This document shows positions 17,494 through 25,619 of a stretch of DNA of 64,000 bases, piece after piece (the stretch's first letter is position 1; the number at the start of each line of letters is the position of its first letter). This DNA comes from DQWO01 sp964478545 (GTDB lineage Bacteria; Desulfobacterota; Anaeroferrophillalia; Anaeroferrophillales; Anaeroferrophillaceae): the NCBI GenBank assembly GCA_964478545.1, contig CAYZIS010000010.1, forward strand, positions 1-64,000, in the 5' to 3' direction. Both the position numbers and the translations under genes were made by a program. Under the pieces are notes generated by a model. It was given only the letters and a program-made list of their open reading frames with translations. It did not search any database and was not told where the DNA came from.

Positions 17494-17916
17494 TTATTTT
17501 CTCTGACTGAGGGCTTTCCTTTCAGCCTGAAGTTCATGGAGAAGCTGCTTCAATGTCCAGGTCTCAGAAACAGGGGTTATGGTAGCCCAGAGGGTTGCCT
17601 GCTTGCGGGCCTTACGGTTTAAAGTCATAAGGCGGTGAATTTCATTCTCCGTCATCCCACTAAGAATTACAGCTCGCGGCAAATCAGAAGACTCCCCCCA
17701 ACCGCTTTGATCCGGCAACAGTAATAAATCAGCCAGCATCGTATTCTCTTGTTCAGCGGTAAACCATACCAACGGTGCATCCTGTAAACCTGCCTGATTA
17801 ATCAGCACCTTGAATTTAACCTGGGCGGTTGGGGAAAAGCCGCCCAGCAGTATTTTTCGCGCCCCATACAATGCCTCATTGGAACGGGACATTTTTTTAA
17901 ATTTTGCTTCTGCCAT
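17494..17916 (-). CDS. DUF3783-family protein
   Basis: The 140-residue protein has the C-terminal block 'RAVILSGMTENEIHRLMTL' followed by 'TLWATITPVSETWTLKQLL', which I recognise as the DUF3783 signature. The N-terminal part is basic ('FKKMSRSNEALYGARKILLGG'), possibly a short independent domain. No function is established for the family. It sits directly upstream of a broken cupin gene with the same orientation, a pairing that suggests a former two-gene unit. I chose the ATG at 17916; an ATG five codons upstream (17931) is also possible. The protein itself appears intact, unlike its surroundings. Confidence 0.65.
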   Translation of the reverse strand: MAEAKFKKMSRSNEALYGARKILLGGFSPTAQVKFKVLINQAGLQDAPLVWFTAEQENTMLADLLLLPDQSGWGESSDLPRAVILSGMTENEIHRLMTLNRKARKQATLWATITPVSETWTLKQLLHELQAERKALSQRK

Positions 17917-18002
17917 CAGGAAACCTTTCAAAGTAGTAGTAATCCTGAAACTGCCATTTCCAGATCAATGATTTTCAATTGCCCCTATCAAGAAGCGGCA
18001 GC

Positions 18003-18380
18003 CTATAACAGCTTTTCGGCACCAGAATACACTTCTTCAACTTTCAGTACCACCGCAGCATGACCAGGATGCTTGCTGGGATTCCATTTTTTCATGTCCT
18101 CAAAGATGGAGCCTTCCTTATGATACTCAATTGATCCCTTAACCTGGTATGACTTGCCTTCACTGGTAATAAAGAGCATGGACCCCTTACTTCCTGAAAA
18201 AATATTTTTTCGCGTTTTGTCAAAAAAATTATCCGCGACCACCAACATCTCTTCACCATGCCTTGCCACACAAGTAACATAAATAACATTAGGCGTGCCA
18301 TCCTCACCCACGGTAGAAAAAATAACCGGCCCCTCTTTTTCATCCCATGCTTTGGATACTGTTTCCGGTAATACCACCAT
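18003..18380 (-). CDS. Pyridoxamine 5'-phosphate oxidase-like flavin-binding protein
   Basis: The 125-residue protein shows the split-barrel fold of the PNPOx-like family. 'GPVIFSTVGEDGTPNVIYVT' forms the first strands and turn, 'MLVVADNFFDKTRKNI' the FMN-contact helix region, and 'SKGSMLFITSEGKSYQVKG' the next strands. Small single-domain members bind FMN or F420 and act as flavoredoxins or general reductases; a true PdxH role is unlikely at this length. The start is well supported: AAGGAGG lies seven bases before the ATG. It is 87 bp upstream of the DUF3783 gene on the same strand. Confidence 0.7.
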   Translation of the reverse strand: MVVLPETVSKAWDEKEGPVIFSTVGEDGTPNVIYVTCVARHGEEMLVVADNFFDKTRKNIFSGSKGSMLFITSEGKSYQVKGSIEYHKEGSIFEDMKKWNPSKHPGHAAVVLKVEEVYSGAEKLL

Positions 18381-18905
18381 TACATTCCTCCTTCATAATA
18401 TTTTGTTAACAGTTAAAAATTCTACTTAGTGTCCATCCGGAAACACCAGTTTCCGGGATGGAAATTACTTAAATCACTCTTCCAATACTCTATTCTGGGC
18501 AATCATCGACATAACGATGTGCAGTCCACATTTTGACAGTTCGATCCAAATTTATGACAGTTTTTTATTATTTCTAATACTTACAAACCCTAAAAAAAAC
18601 TGGAGATAAATGAATTGCAAAATTTTTTATCAGTATATTTTCTATAATGCACCCTACCCTTTTGAATTGTAAATAAATATTACCATTTTTTTATCTCAAG
18701 TTACAGAGAATTCTCAAATAAATTCCCCTGATTCATCGGCATAGCCACAGACAACTAATTGCTGGTTTTGGAAGCAGCTAAGCTTATCCACATTCACATC
18801 AACACCACAGCCAGTCTAGCAACATGATCATAGTCATGCTAAAAATTCCCGGGAAAATGAAAAATCCCGCACTGTATGGTGCTACTATAAGCCAACTCCC
18901 CTTAT
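18381..18905. other. Gene-free AT-rich stretch with one hairpin
   Basis: No open frame here looks coding. The notable structure is the hairpin at 18435-18464 (listed separately). The rest is AT-rich and includes CATTTTGACAGTT and TTTATGACAGTTTTTT, two TGACAG words 30 bases apart. The start of the truncated EAL gene follows with no trace of its missing 5' part in any frame. Confidence 0.5.
18435..18464. repeat. Perfect-arm hairpin TCCATCCGGAAAC / GTTTCCGGGATGGA
   Basis: The arms TCCATCCGGAAAC and GTTTCCGGGATGGA pair over 13 bases with one bulged G and a four-base loop. It lies about 55 bp upstream of the PNPOx-like gene start, in a gene-free region, and has no T-run. The form suggests a small palindromic repeat or an excision scar rather than a terminator. 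Confidence 0.5.
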
Positions 18906-19946
18906 GTGGAAATTGTTGCCTGCAAACTGGTCAGCATATTCAATAAACCCTTATGGGTGGAATCACGCGAAATCTACACTACCGTCAACATTGGCATCAG
19001 CGTCTATCCGGATGATGGACAGACAGTTGACCATATTATGCAGTACGCCGATATGGCCATGTACCATGCCAAGGAAAATGGTCGTAATACCTACCGGTTC
19101 TTTTCCAACGAAATGTGTCAAGCTTCAGAAGAACGGATGCTTATTGCCGGACATTTAAGGCATGCCCTTGATAATGATGAGTTGTCGCTGGCTTTTCAGC
19201 CCAAGATAGATATCATCAACAACAGAATTGTTGGAGCAGAAGCACTGTTACGCTGGAACAATCCTGTATTAGGCAATATTCCTACAAATAAGTTCATTCC
19301 ACTGGCTGAGGAAATGGGATTTATTGAAAAAATAGGGACTTGGGTTCTGGAAGCTTCATGCAGGGAGGCCAGGAAATGGCAGAAACTTTCTGTCAAAAAA
19401 TTACATGTTGCGGTAAATATCTCCCCTCAGCAGTTTCGTGCCGGCACCCTATTAGATGCTGTAGATCAGGCCCTGAAGTCCAGCGGATTGCCTCCTGAAT
19501 GGTTGGAATTGGAAATAACAGAAAGCCTACTTTTGCAAGATACTCATAAACCAATTGAAACCCTCAACACACTCCATCAAAGAAATATTTGTCTGGCGTT
19601 GGATGATTTTGGAACAGGATATTCTTCTTTGAGTTATCTCAAACAATTTCCATTACAGGTATTGAAAATAGATAGAAGTTTTATTCACGATCTGGTGGAC
19701 AATAAAAATGATAGGACTTTGATTAAAGCAATCATTGCCATGGCTTACAGTCTGAATCTTGAAATCGTGACAGAAGGAGTCGAAAACAAACAACAGCTCA
19801 AGTTTCTGCAGCAATGCGGCGTCAGTATTGTCCAGGGTTTTCTTTTCAGCCCCCCGGTAACAGCCGATGAATTTCGTAAAATGCTGCTAGTTGACGCTGA
19901 AAAAGAACCTGGGACTGCCAAACTATCGATGGTGATAAACACCTAA
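18906..19946 (+). pseudogene. 5'-truncated GGDEF-EAL cyclic-di-GMP protein
   Basis: The open frame begins inside a GGDEF domain: 'VNIGISVYPDDGQTVDHIM' and 'ADMAMYHAKENGRNTY' are its last strands. The catalytic GGDEF loop and everything before it are absent from the DNA upstream. A full EAL domain follows with its catalytic residues: 'AEALLRW', 'NISPQQF', 'LEITESLL', 'LDDFGTGYSSLSYL', 'VLKIDRSFI' and 'EIVTEGVE'. The phosphodiesterase part could therefore still hydrolyse cyclic-di-GMP if translated from the GTG at 18906, which has no clear ribosome site. The sensor portion that would normally sit N-terminal is gone. The stop codon lies at the edge of repeat R2. Confidence 0.75.
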
Positions 19947-20104
19947 ATTAAGCGATTAGCTTTTAGCAGTTAGCTATTAGTTTAGTAATTACAAGATGTT
20001 TAATTCTTACAGATCCTCACCCGTTGGGTGTTGTTACTAATCAACGTAAAGCCCTGCTTTTTAAAAGCTAAATGCTAATAGCTAACCACTAATGGCTCAG
20101 CTTA
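19942..20104. repeat. GCTAA-rich quasi-palindromic element, copy R2
   Basis: This copy begins TTAAGCGATTAGCTTTTAGC and ends GCTAATAGCTAACCACTAATG..GCTTAATA. Its reverse complement aligns along its length with R1 at 16543-16706. The stop codon of the truncated EAL gene falls at its left edge. The remaining sequence up to the superoxide reductase start (20105-20288) is AT-rich promoter-like DNA without another feature. Confidence 0.75.
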
Positions 20105-20288
20105 ATAAACAATAAATGAGATTCATCCGCAACTGACAGCAGCACATCCCGTATACCTGCTTCTCCATCATCAAAATATTCACCCAGGCTGTTATTGATT
20201 TTTGAACAAGATGGATTATATTTATCTATGATACTTTATCCGAGCAGCAGTAGAGCCATCTGAAAACGTTTGCAGCGGGGAGGTTACA

Positions 20289-20639
20289 ATGAATTTTGCC
20301 GAAATCATTAAAACAGCAGGTGATGAGGGTAAAGAAAAACATGTACCAACCATTACGGTTGACAAAGGTTACAAGAAAGGAAGAGATATCGTCAGGGTGG
20401 TGGTCGGCCATGAAACCACCCATCCCAATACCGAAGCCCATCATATCGCCTGGATTGAACTCTACGGCGTAAAAAAAGATAACGACCAGGTTATCGGCTT
20501 GGGACGGGCCACTTGGGCGCCGGTATATTCAAACCCCAACGTTCGCTTCCAGATCAACCAAATCGCTGACTTCAAATCTTTCCACGCTCTGGCCTATTGC
20601 AATATCCATGGTCTTTGGGGAAATTCACTGGAGGTATAG
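20289..20639 (+). CDS. Superoxide reductase (class II, neelaredoxin type)
   Basis: The 116-residue protein has the complete iron site of superoxide reductase: 'EKHVP' with the active-site Glu16-Lys17 and ligand His18, 'HPNTEAHH' with His45 and His51, and 'CNIHGLW' with Cys104 and His107. It lacks the N-terminal desulforedoxin zinc/iron domain of class I enzymes. It reduces superoxide to hydrogen peroxide without releasing oxygen, using rubredoxin-type donors, in the cytoplasm of anaerobes. GGGGAGG stands six bases before the ATG. It is a lone gene, convergent with uppP. The low-potential enzyme strongly suggests an anaerobic or microaerobic host. Confidence 0.9.
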   Translation: MNFAEIIKTAGDEGKEKHVPTITVDKGYKKGRDIVRVVVGHETTHPNTEAHHIAWIELYGVKKDNDQVIGLGRATWAPVYSNPNVRFQINQIADFKSFHALAYCNIHGLWGNSLEV

Positions 20640-20703
20640 CCGAGACTGGAAACTTCATCAACTTGCTGATTTAAGAAAGGTCAGGGAAGGTTTACTGCCA
20701 TTT

Positions 20704-21525
20704 TCAGCCAACCATTATGACCAGCATCCCCAGGACTGTGCAGTAGATAGCAAAAATATACAGAGAATGGTGGCTCAGATAGGCAATCAGCCAGCGAATG
20801 GCAATATATCCAGCAACCATGGCGGTGAAAAATCCCACCAGCAGGGGCAGCAGAAGACCGTCCATACCGGGCAGGTGAAAAAGGTCATCCAAGGCCAAAA
20901 TCCCGGCACCAAGCATGACCGGTACAGACATCAGGAAAGAGAACCGGGCAGCTGAGCTGCGATCAAAATGCCGGGTCATCCCCCCGGCAATGGTGGAACC
21001 AGAGCGGGAAACCCCAGGCAGTAAAGCCAGCACTTGGGAGAGTCCAATCCACAAGGCATCCCACCAGGAAAGTTCTTCCATCCTGCGGTTCCTATGCCCG
21101 ACTTTTTCGGCAACCACCAGCAGAACTGCAGTCAGGAGCAGGCAAAAACCAGAAGCCTGAGCACTGTTAAACGCCGTTTCAATCTTATCTTTGAAAAGCA
21201 GCCCTACCACTACCGCCGGGATAGTCGCCAGGATCAGGTACCAACCAAGGCAGGCATCATGTTCAGCAAAAGGCCGGCCCTTGAATAATGACCTGAAAAA
21301 GGATCGGGAAATATTCACCAGATCATGCCAAAAATAAACAAACACGGCAAAAAGCGTCCCCCATTGCACCAGGACATCAAAAACAAAAACCTGGGGACCG
21401 GCAAAGTGCCAGCCGAGAAAATGGGGAACCAGAACCAGATGGCCGGAACTCGAAATCGGGATAAATTCAGTCAGCCCCTGAACAATACCAAGAATAATTG
21501 CCTGCAGCACGGTCATTCCATACAA
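20704..21525 (-). CDS. uppP: Undecaprenyl-diphosphatase UppP (BacA)
   Basis: The 273-residue integral membrane protein has both family signatures: 'GLTEFIPISSSGHLVLVP' (residues 17-34, with the catalytic-region Glu, Ser and His) and 'LLPGVSRSGSTIAGG' (residues 167-181, with the essential Arg). It removes a phosphate from undecaprenyl diphosphate to recycle the lipid carrier for peptidoglycan and O-antigen. Eight hydrophobic segments are visible. A GGGAG site supports the ATG at 21525, or the ATG three codons further in. It is a single gene between superoxide reductase and tRNA-Arg. Confidence 0.92.
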   Translation of the reverse strand: MYGMTVLQAIILGIVQGLTEFIPISSSGHLVLVPHFLGWHFAGPQVFVFDVLVQWGTLFAVFVYFWHDLVNISRSFFRSLFKGRPFAEHDACLGWYLILATIPAVVVGLLFKDKIETAFNSAQASGFCLLLTAVLLVVAEKVGHRNRRMEELSWWDALWIGLSQVLALLPGVSRSGSTIAGGMTRHFDRSSAARFSFLMSVPVMLGAGILALDDLFHLPGMDGLLLPLLVGFFTAMVAGYIAIRWLIAYLSHHSLYIFAIYCTVLGMLVIMVG

Positions 21526-21665
21526 CTCCCTGAAAGATCAGCTGGCAATACGGTAAAACGGAAGTAGAAACAATGGGGAAGAAAGGATAATGACATTTCT
21601 ATGGCAAAAAAAAGGGTTGCAACAAGTTAAGGATCATCAATATCATTGCAACCCCTTGATTTTAT

Positions 21666-21742
21666 TGGTGCCCCCAGCGCGACTCGAACACGCGGCCTGC
21701 GGATTAGGAATCCGTCGCTCTATCCACCTGAGCTATGGGGGC
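21666..21742 (-). tRNA. tRNA-Arg (anticodon CCU)
   Basis: The minus strand gives a 77-base cloverleaf with acceptor GCCCCCA paired to TGGGGGC, D-arm GCTC..GAGC, anticodon loop TTCCTAA (CCU, reading AGG), T-arm with TTCGAGT, and an encoded 3' CCA. Confidence 0.92.
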
Positions 21743-21802
21743 AAGGTTTTATTTTAATGCACTTCTTATAGCACATTTATCAGATTGGTCAACAAAGATC
21801 AC

Positions 21803-21831
21803 AAAAAAAGGAGGGGTGAATACCCCCTCCC
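21803..21831 (-). terminator. Intrinsic terminator of the fad operon
   Basis: On the minus strand GGAGGGGGTATTCACCCCTCC is followed by seven T residues. It lies about 80 bp beyond the stop of the thiolase gene and in the right direction to end the beta-oxidation operon. Confidence 0.8.
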
Positions 21832-21910
21832 AGATTACACCAATGCTGGTACTTAATAATTCATGAAACAACTAGGAAACATGGTTTAGCAGCCTTAACT
21901 TTCAAAAATT

Positions 21911-23098
21911 CTAAAGCATTTCAATAATGGCAGCAGCTCCCATCCCCCCACCAATACACATGGACACAATCCCCCGTTTCTTTTTCCGGCGTTTCAACTC
22001 ATAGATCAGCTGGGTGGTCAGCTTAGCCCCGGTGCAACCAAGAGGATGTCCAAGAGCAATGGCTCCGCCGTTAGGATTCACATCACCATTCCAGTAACGC
22101 TTTTCCAAGCCCAATTGCAGCAGGGAATAAATACACTGAGAGGCAAAAGCTTCATTAATCTCAAAAAGGTCAATATCTTTGGTTTTAAGTCCGGCCTGCT
22201 GCAGGACTTTAGGAATGGCAAACGCTGGCCCGACCCCCATTACTTCCGGTTCCACACCGGCTATAGCATAATTAGTTAATTTTGCCAGTGGCTCAAATCC
22301 CAGCTTTTTCGCCTTTTCGGCACTCATCAGCAGGGTAAAAGCCGCGCCATCCGTCATTTGTGATGAATTGGCGGCAGTTGCCGACCCCCCGACCTTGAAT
22401 GGCGATTTCAGTTTCGCCATTTTTTCCAGCGATGCTGGCCAACAAACACCATCATCCATTTCAAAAGGAACCTCGACATGGATTTTTTTCCCCTGTTTGT
22501 CAGTGGTATAATTCCAAGCATTGATAGGAATGATCTGCTCCTTGAATTTTCCTGCTTCTATCGCTTCATGGGCTCGACGATTACTCTCCATACCCACCTT
22601 GTCCTGATCCTCACGGGTTATGTTATATCTTTCCGCCACGTTTTCAGCCGTAATTCCCATGGATACATAGGTATTAGGCAAATCGCCCCAACCTGGATGG
22701 GGACGAAAGATACTGCCACCCATGGGAATATGGCTCATGCTTTCCGTCCCTCCGGCAATGATGACATCTGACCAACCAGCCTGAATTTTAGCGGTTGCAT
22801 CAGCAATTGCCTGAATCCCCGAAGAACAGAAACGATTAACGGTCATCCCACAGGTTTCGATGGGCAAACCGGCACCGAGACTGATCACCCGACCAATATT
22901 CATGCCCTGTTCCGCTTCAGGAAAGGCACAACCACATATCAAATCATCAACATCTTCCGGTTTAAGTTTCGGAACCCGGGCCAAAAGCCCTTTCACCACC
23001 TGAATGCCTATTTCATCACCCCTGGTCTGGGACAATCCCCCTTTTTTATAACGTCCACCAGGGCTTCTTACTGAGGCAACAATAACTGCATCCTGCAT
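21911..23098 (-). CDS. fadA: Acetyl-CoA C-acyltransferase (thiolase, FadA-like)
   Basis: The protein of about 395 residues has the thiolase triad: 'VNRFCSSGIQAIADA' (nucleophilic Cys), 'GGAIALGHPLGCTGAKL' (His) and 'SMCIGGGMGAAAII' (second Cys). It cleaves 3-ketoacyl-CoA with CoA to give acetyl-CoA and a shortened acyl-CoA; such enzymes can also run in the biosynthetic direction. I chose ATG 23098, with GGAGG six bases upstream; a longer open frame from 23236 overlaps the upstream gene and adds unrelated residues. It is the last gene of the operon acyl-CoA dehydrogenase, fadN-type fusion, thiolase. Confidence 0.9.
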   Translation of the reverse strand: MQDAVIVASVRSPGGRYKKGGLSQTRGDEIGIQVVKGLLARVPKLKPEDVDDLICGCAFPEAEQGMNIGRVISLGAGLPIETCGMTVNRFCSSGIQAIADATAKIQAGWSDVIIAGGTESMSHIPMGGSIFRPHPGWGDLPNTYVSMGITAENVAERYNITREDQDKVGMESNRRAHEAIEAGKFKEQIIPINAWNYTTDKQGKKIHVEVPFEMDDGVCWPASLEKMAKLKSPFKVGGSATAANSSQMTDGAAFTLLMSAEKAKKLGFEPLAKLTNYAIAGVEPEVMGVGPAFAIPKVLQQAGLKTKDIDLFEINEAFASQCIYSLLQLGLEKRYWNGDVNPNGGAIALGHPLGCTGAKLTTQLIYELKRRKKKRGIVSMCIGGGMGAAAIIEML

Positions 23099-23166
23099 AA
23101 TAGTCCTCCATTCTTCCATCTCAAAAAAACCACTAGGATTTATTTTCCCGACCGGCTGAAATATGA

Positions 23167-25584
23167 TTAATTCCGTAATGGTTTGCCGTTTTTCAACATA
23201 TACATCATGCGGTCCTGGGTTTTGGTTTCCCCACATAAGCTCAAAAAAGCCTCTCGCTCAAGATCAAGGATCAGATCCTCGGAAACATACGTACCCTCGG
23301 CACAGTCACCGCCGGAAATTATTGCGGCCAGTTTTTTGGCCACAAATTTATCATAATCGCTAATATAGTTACCAGCCCGCATGTTATATAAAATGGAATC
23401 CACCATACCCTGGAAGTTTTCTCCCATAACCGGAATCATAGCAGGACTTGGCTGCCGGTAAAACTGAGCTAATCCCAGAACTACGTTTTTGGCATCATAA
23501 ATCTGCTGATCACGGTTCATACTGATGTTATCAGTTTTACGGATATAGCCAAGTTCTTGGGCTTCCACCGCACTGGTAGCCACCTTGGCCATCCCGATAT
23601 TCTCAAACACCTTCTGATAATAGGTCTGCATATTAAGACCATTGGCAATAGTCCCGTCAGGAATCCCCTCAGTACAACGAACCATCAACTCCTTAATGCC
23701 ACCACCGGCAGGGATCACACCAACTCCTACCTCAACCAACCCCATATAAGTTTCACCATGGGGTTGACAACGATCACCATGCATAGAGATTTCACAACCA
23801 CCACCGAGCGCCATACCGGCCGGGGCAGTAACCACCGGTCTGGCGGCATATTTAAGCCGCATATTGGCATATTGAAAATCATGGATCATTTTGTCGAGGA
23901 TATCCCAATCACCCTGCTGAATAGTGACAAAAACCTGAAAAAGATTGGCCCCGACCGAAAAGTTTGTTCCATGGTTGGCCACCACCAAGCCGAGGAAATC
24001 TTTTTCAACAATATCACAGCTTTCATAAATCATGGCACCAACATCACCGTCAATGACGTTCATTTTGGTATGAAATTCCAGGCAGGCCACCCCGTCACCA
24101 ATATCAATGAGACTGGCGCCGGCACTGGAAGCGACCACCCGGTTACGCTCTTTCAGCACCGGGAGCAGGATGATTTTCGGATTTTCCTCCAGTTTAACAT
24201 AATCCTTGTCGGCAAAATCATAATAATAATGACCATCGTCTTTTTGCAGATAAAAAGAAGGATGACCGGTCTTGAGCATCTCACTGATTTTTTTCGGCAC
24301 TTTCAGTTTCAGCTCTTTCATTACTTTGACAACTTCCTGCACTCCCAGCACATCCCAGGTCTCAAAAGGTCCAAGCTTATGATTATACCCCCACTTCATG
24401 GTATTATCGATGGTAACCACCGTATCGCAAATTTCAGGAATGCGGTTGGCAGCATAAATAAAGTTACGACAGAGATATTCTCTGGCCACTTCAGCGGCCA
24501 CATCAGTCCCCTGAAACAAACGCCGCAACTTGGCGGCAAAGCCACCCGGCTCCTTTTTTGCCGCCTGCAGTGATGCATACCGGGGCTTTGCAAAAGAAAC
24601 ATATTCCATCGTCCGATAGTCAAGGGCCAATTTTAGCCGTTTACCTTTTTCATCTTTGGTTTTTTTATAAAAACCCTGCCTGGTTTTGTTCCCCAGCCAT
24701 TTGTTTTCCACCATTTTGACCATAAAATCACGGGCTACAAACATTTCCCGCATCTCATCATCAGGAACCGCCGCATAGAGATTATTCATAACATGAAAAC
24801 CAACATCGATTCCCACCAGATCCATGGTGCCACAAATAGAGGACCCAGGACAGCCAACAGCCTTACCAATAATAGCATCCAGTTCCGGGACTGATAGATT
24901 CTTTTCAACCATAATATCAATCGCATTGGCAATATCGAAAACCCCGATCCGGTTGCCAACAAAATTTGGCACATCCTTGCAAACTACCACTCCCTTGCCC
25001 AGGACGTCCTCACAAAAAGAAGACATGAAGGCAACAACCTCAGCATCAGTTTCCTCTCCGGGAATAACCTCAACCAGCTTCATATAACGGGGAGGATTAA
25101 AGAAGTGAACCCCCAAAAACCTTTTTTTTAATGATTTTGGCAGATTGGCGGAAATATCCTTTATAGGCAGTCCCGAAGTATTGGTGGAAACAATACAGTT
25201 CTTGCTGATCACCTTTGCCACTTTAGCCAACAACTCCTGTTTGATCTCCAGTTTTTCAACCACAACTTCAATTACCCAATCCACTTGGGAAAGTTTTTTC
25301 AAGTCATCTTCAAAATTACCGATGGTAATCATCTCGGCATTTTTCTTACTATAGAAGCTGGCAGGTTTTGATTTCAATGCGGCGTTGAGACCCCGGGCCG
25401 CGAAGCTGTTGCGCCATTTTGGATTTTCTCGGGTTAATCCCTGCTGCTGGTCGGCCTCTGTCAGCTCAAATGGCACAATATCAAGCAACAGGCACTCAAT
25501 ACCGGCATTGGCCAGATGGGCGGCGATGGTGGCACCCATAACCCCGGCACCTAGAACCGCGGCTTTTTTTATTTCATATGACAT
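23167..25584 (-). CDS. 3-hydroxyacyl-CoA dehydrogenase / enoyl-CoA hydratase fusion (FadN/FadB-like)
   Basis: The 805-residue protein begins with the NAD-binding loop 'AAVLGAGVMGATIAAHLA' (residues 8-25). It carries the hydroxyacyl-CoA dehydrogenase residues in 'STNTSGLPI' and 'GVHFFNPPRYMKLVEVI'. From about residue 480 on is the enoyl-CoA hydratase/isomerase half, with 'APAGMALGGGCEISMHGDRC' and 'GLVEVGVGVIPAGGGIKELM' forming the oxyanion hole and catalytic Glu. The domain order (dehydrogenase first) is that of Bacillus FadN, not E. coli FadB. It carries out the hydration and oxidation steps of beta-oxidation. The gap to the acyl-CoA dehydrogenase gene is 35 bp and to the thiolase gene 68 bp. 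Confidence 0.9.
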   Translation of the reverse strand: MSYEIKKAAVLGAGVMGATIAAHLANAGIECLLLDIVPFELTEADQQQGLTRENPKWRNSFAARGLNAALKSKPASFYSKKNAEMITIGNFEDDLKKLSQVDWVIEVVVEKLEIKQELLAKVAKVISKNCIVSTNTSGLPIKDISANLPKSLKKRFLGVHFFNPPRYMKLVEVIPGEETDAEVVAFMSSFCEDVLGKGVVVCKDVPNFVGNRIGVFDIANAIDIMVEKNLSVPELDAIIGKAVGCPGSSICGTMDLVGIDVGFHVMNNLYAAVPDDEMREMFVARDFMVKMVENKWLGNKTRQGFYKKTKDEKGKRLKLALDYRTMEYVSFAKPRYASLQAAKKEPGGFAAKLRRLFQGTDVAAEVAREYLCRNFIYAANRIPEICDTVVTIDNTMKWGYNHKLGPFETWDVLGVQEVVKVMKELKLKVPKKISEMLKTGHPSFYLQKDDGHYYYDFADKDYVKLEENPKIILLPVLKERNRVVASSAGASLIDIGDGVACLEFHTKMNVIDGDVGAMIYESCDIVEKDFLGLVVANHGTNFSVGANLFQVFVTIQQGDWDILDKMIHDFQYANMRLKYAARPVVTAPAGMALGGGCEISMHGDRCQPHGETYMGLVEVGVGVIPAGGGIKELMVRCTEGIPDGTIANGLNMQTYYQKVFENIGMAKVATSAVEAQELGYIRKTDNISMNRDQQIYDAKNVVLGLAQFYRQPSPAMIPVMGENFQGMVDSILYNMRAGNYISDYDKFVAKKLAAIISGGDCAEGTYVSEDLILDLEREAFLSLCGETKTQDRMMYMLKNGKPLRN

Positions 25585-25619
25585 GGTACTCCCCCCTTTT
25601 CACCTCTTTATATCTACAG

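Noticed and set aside
23557..24573. 338-codon plus-strand open frame
   Set aside because: It lies wholly antisense to the dehydrogenase-hydratase fusion, is rich in His/Thr/Ile as expected for a shadow frame, and has no ribosome site.
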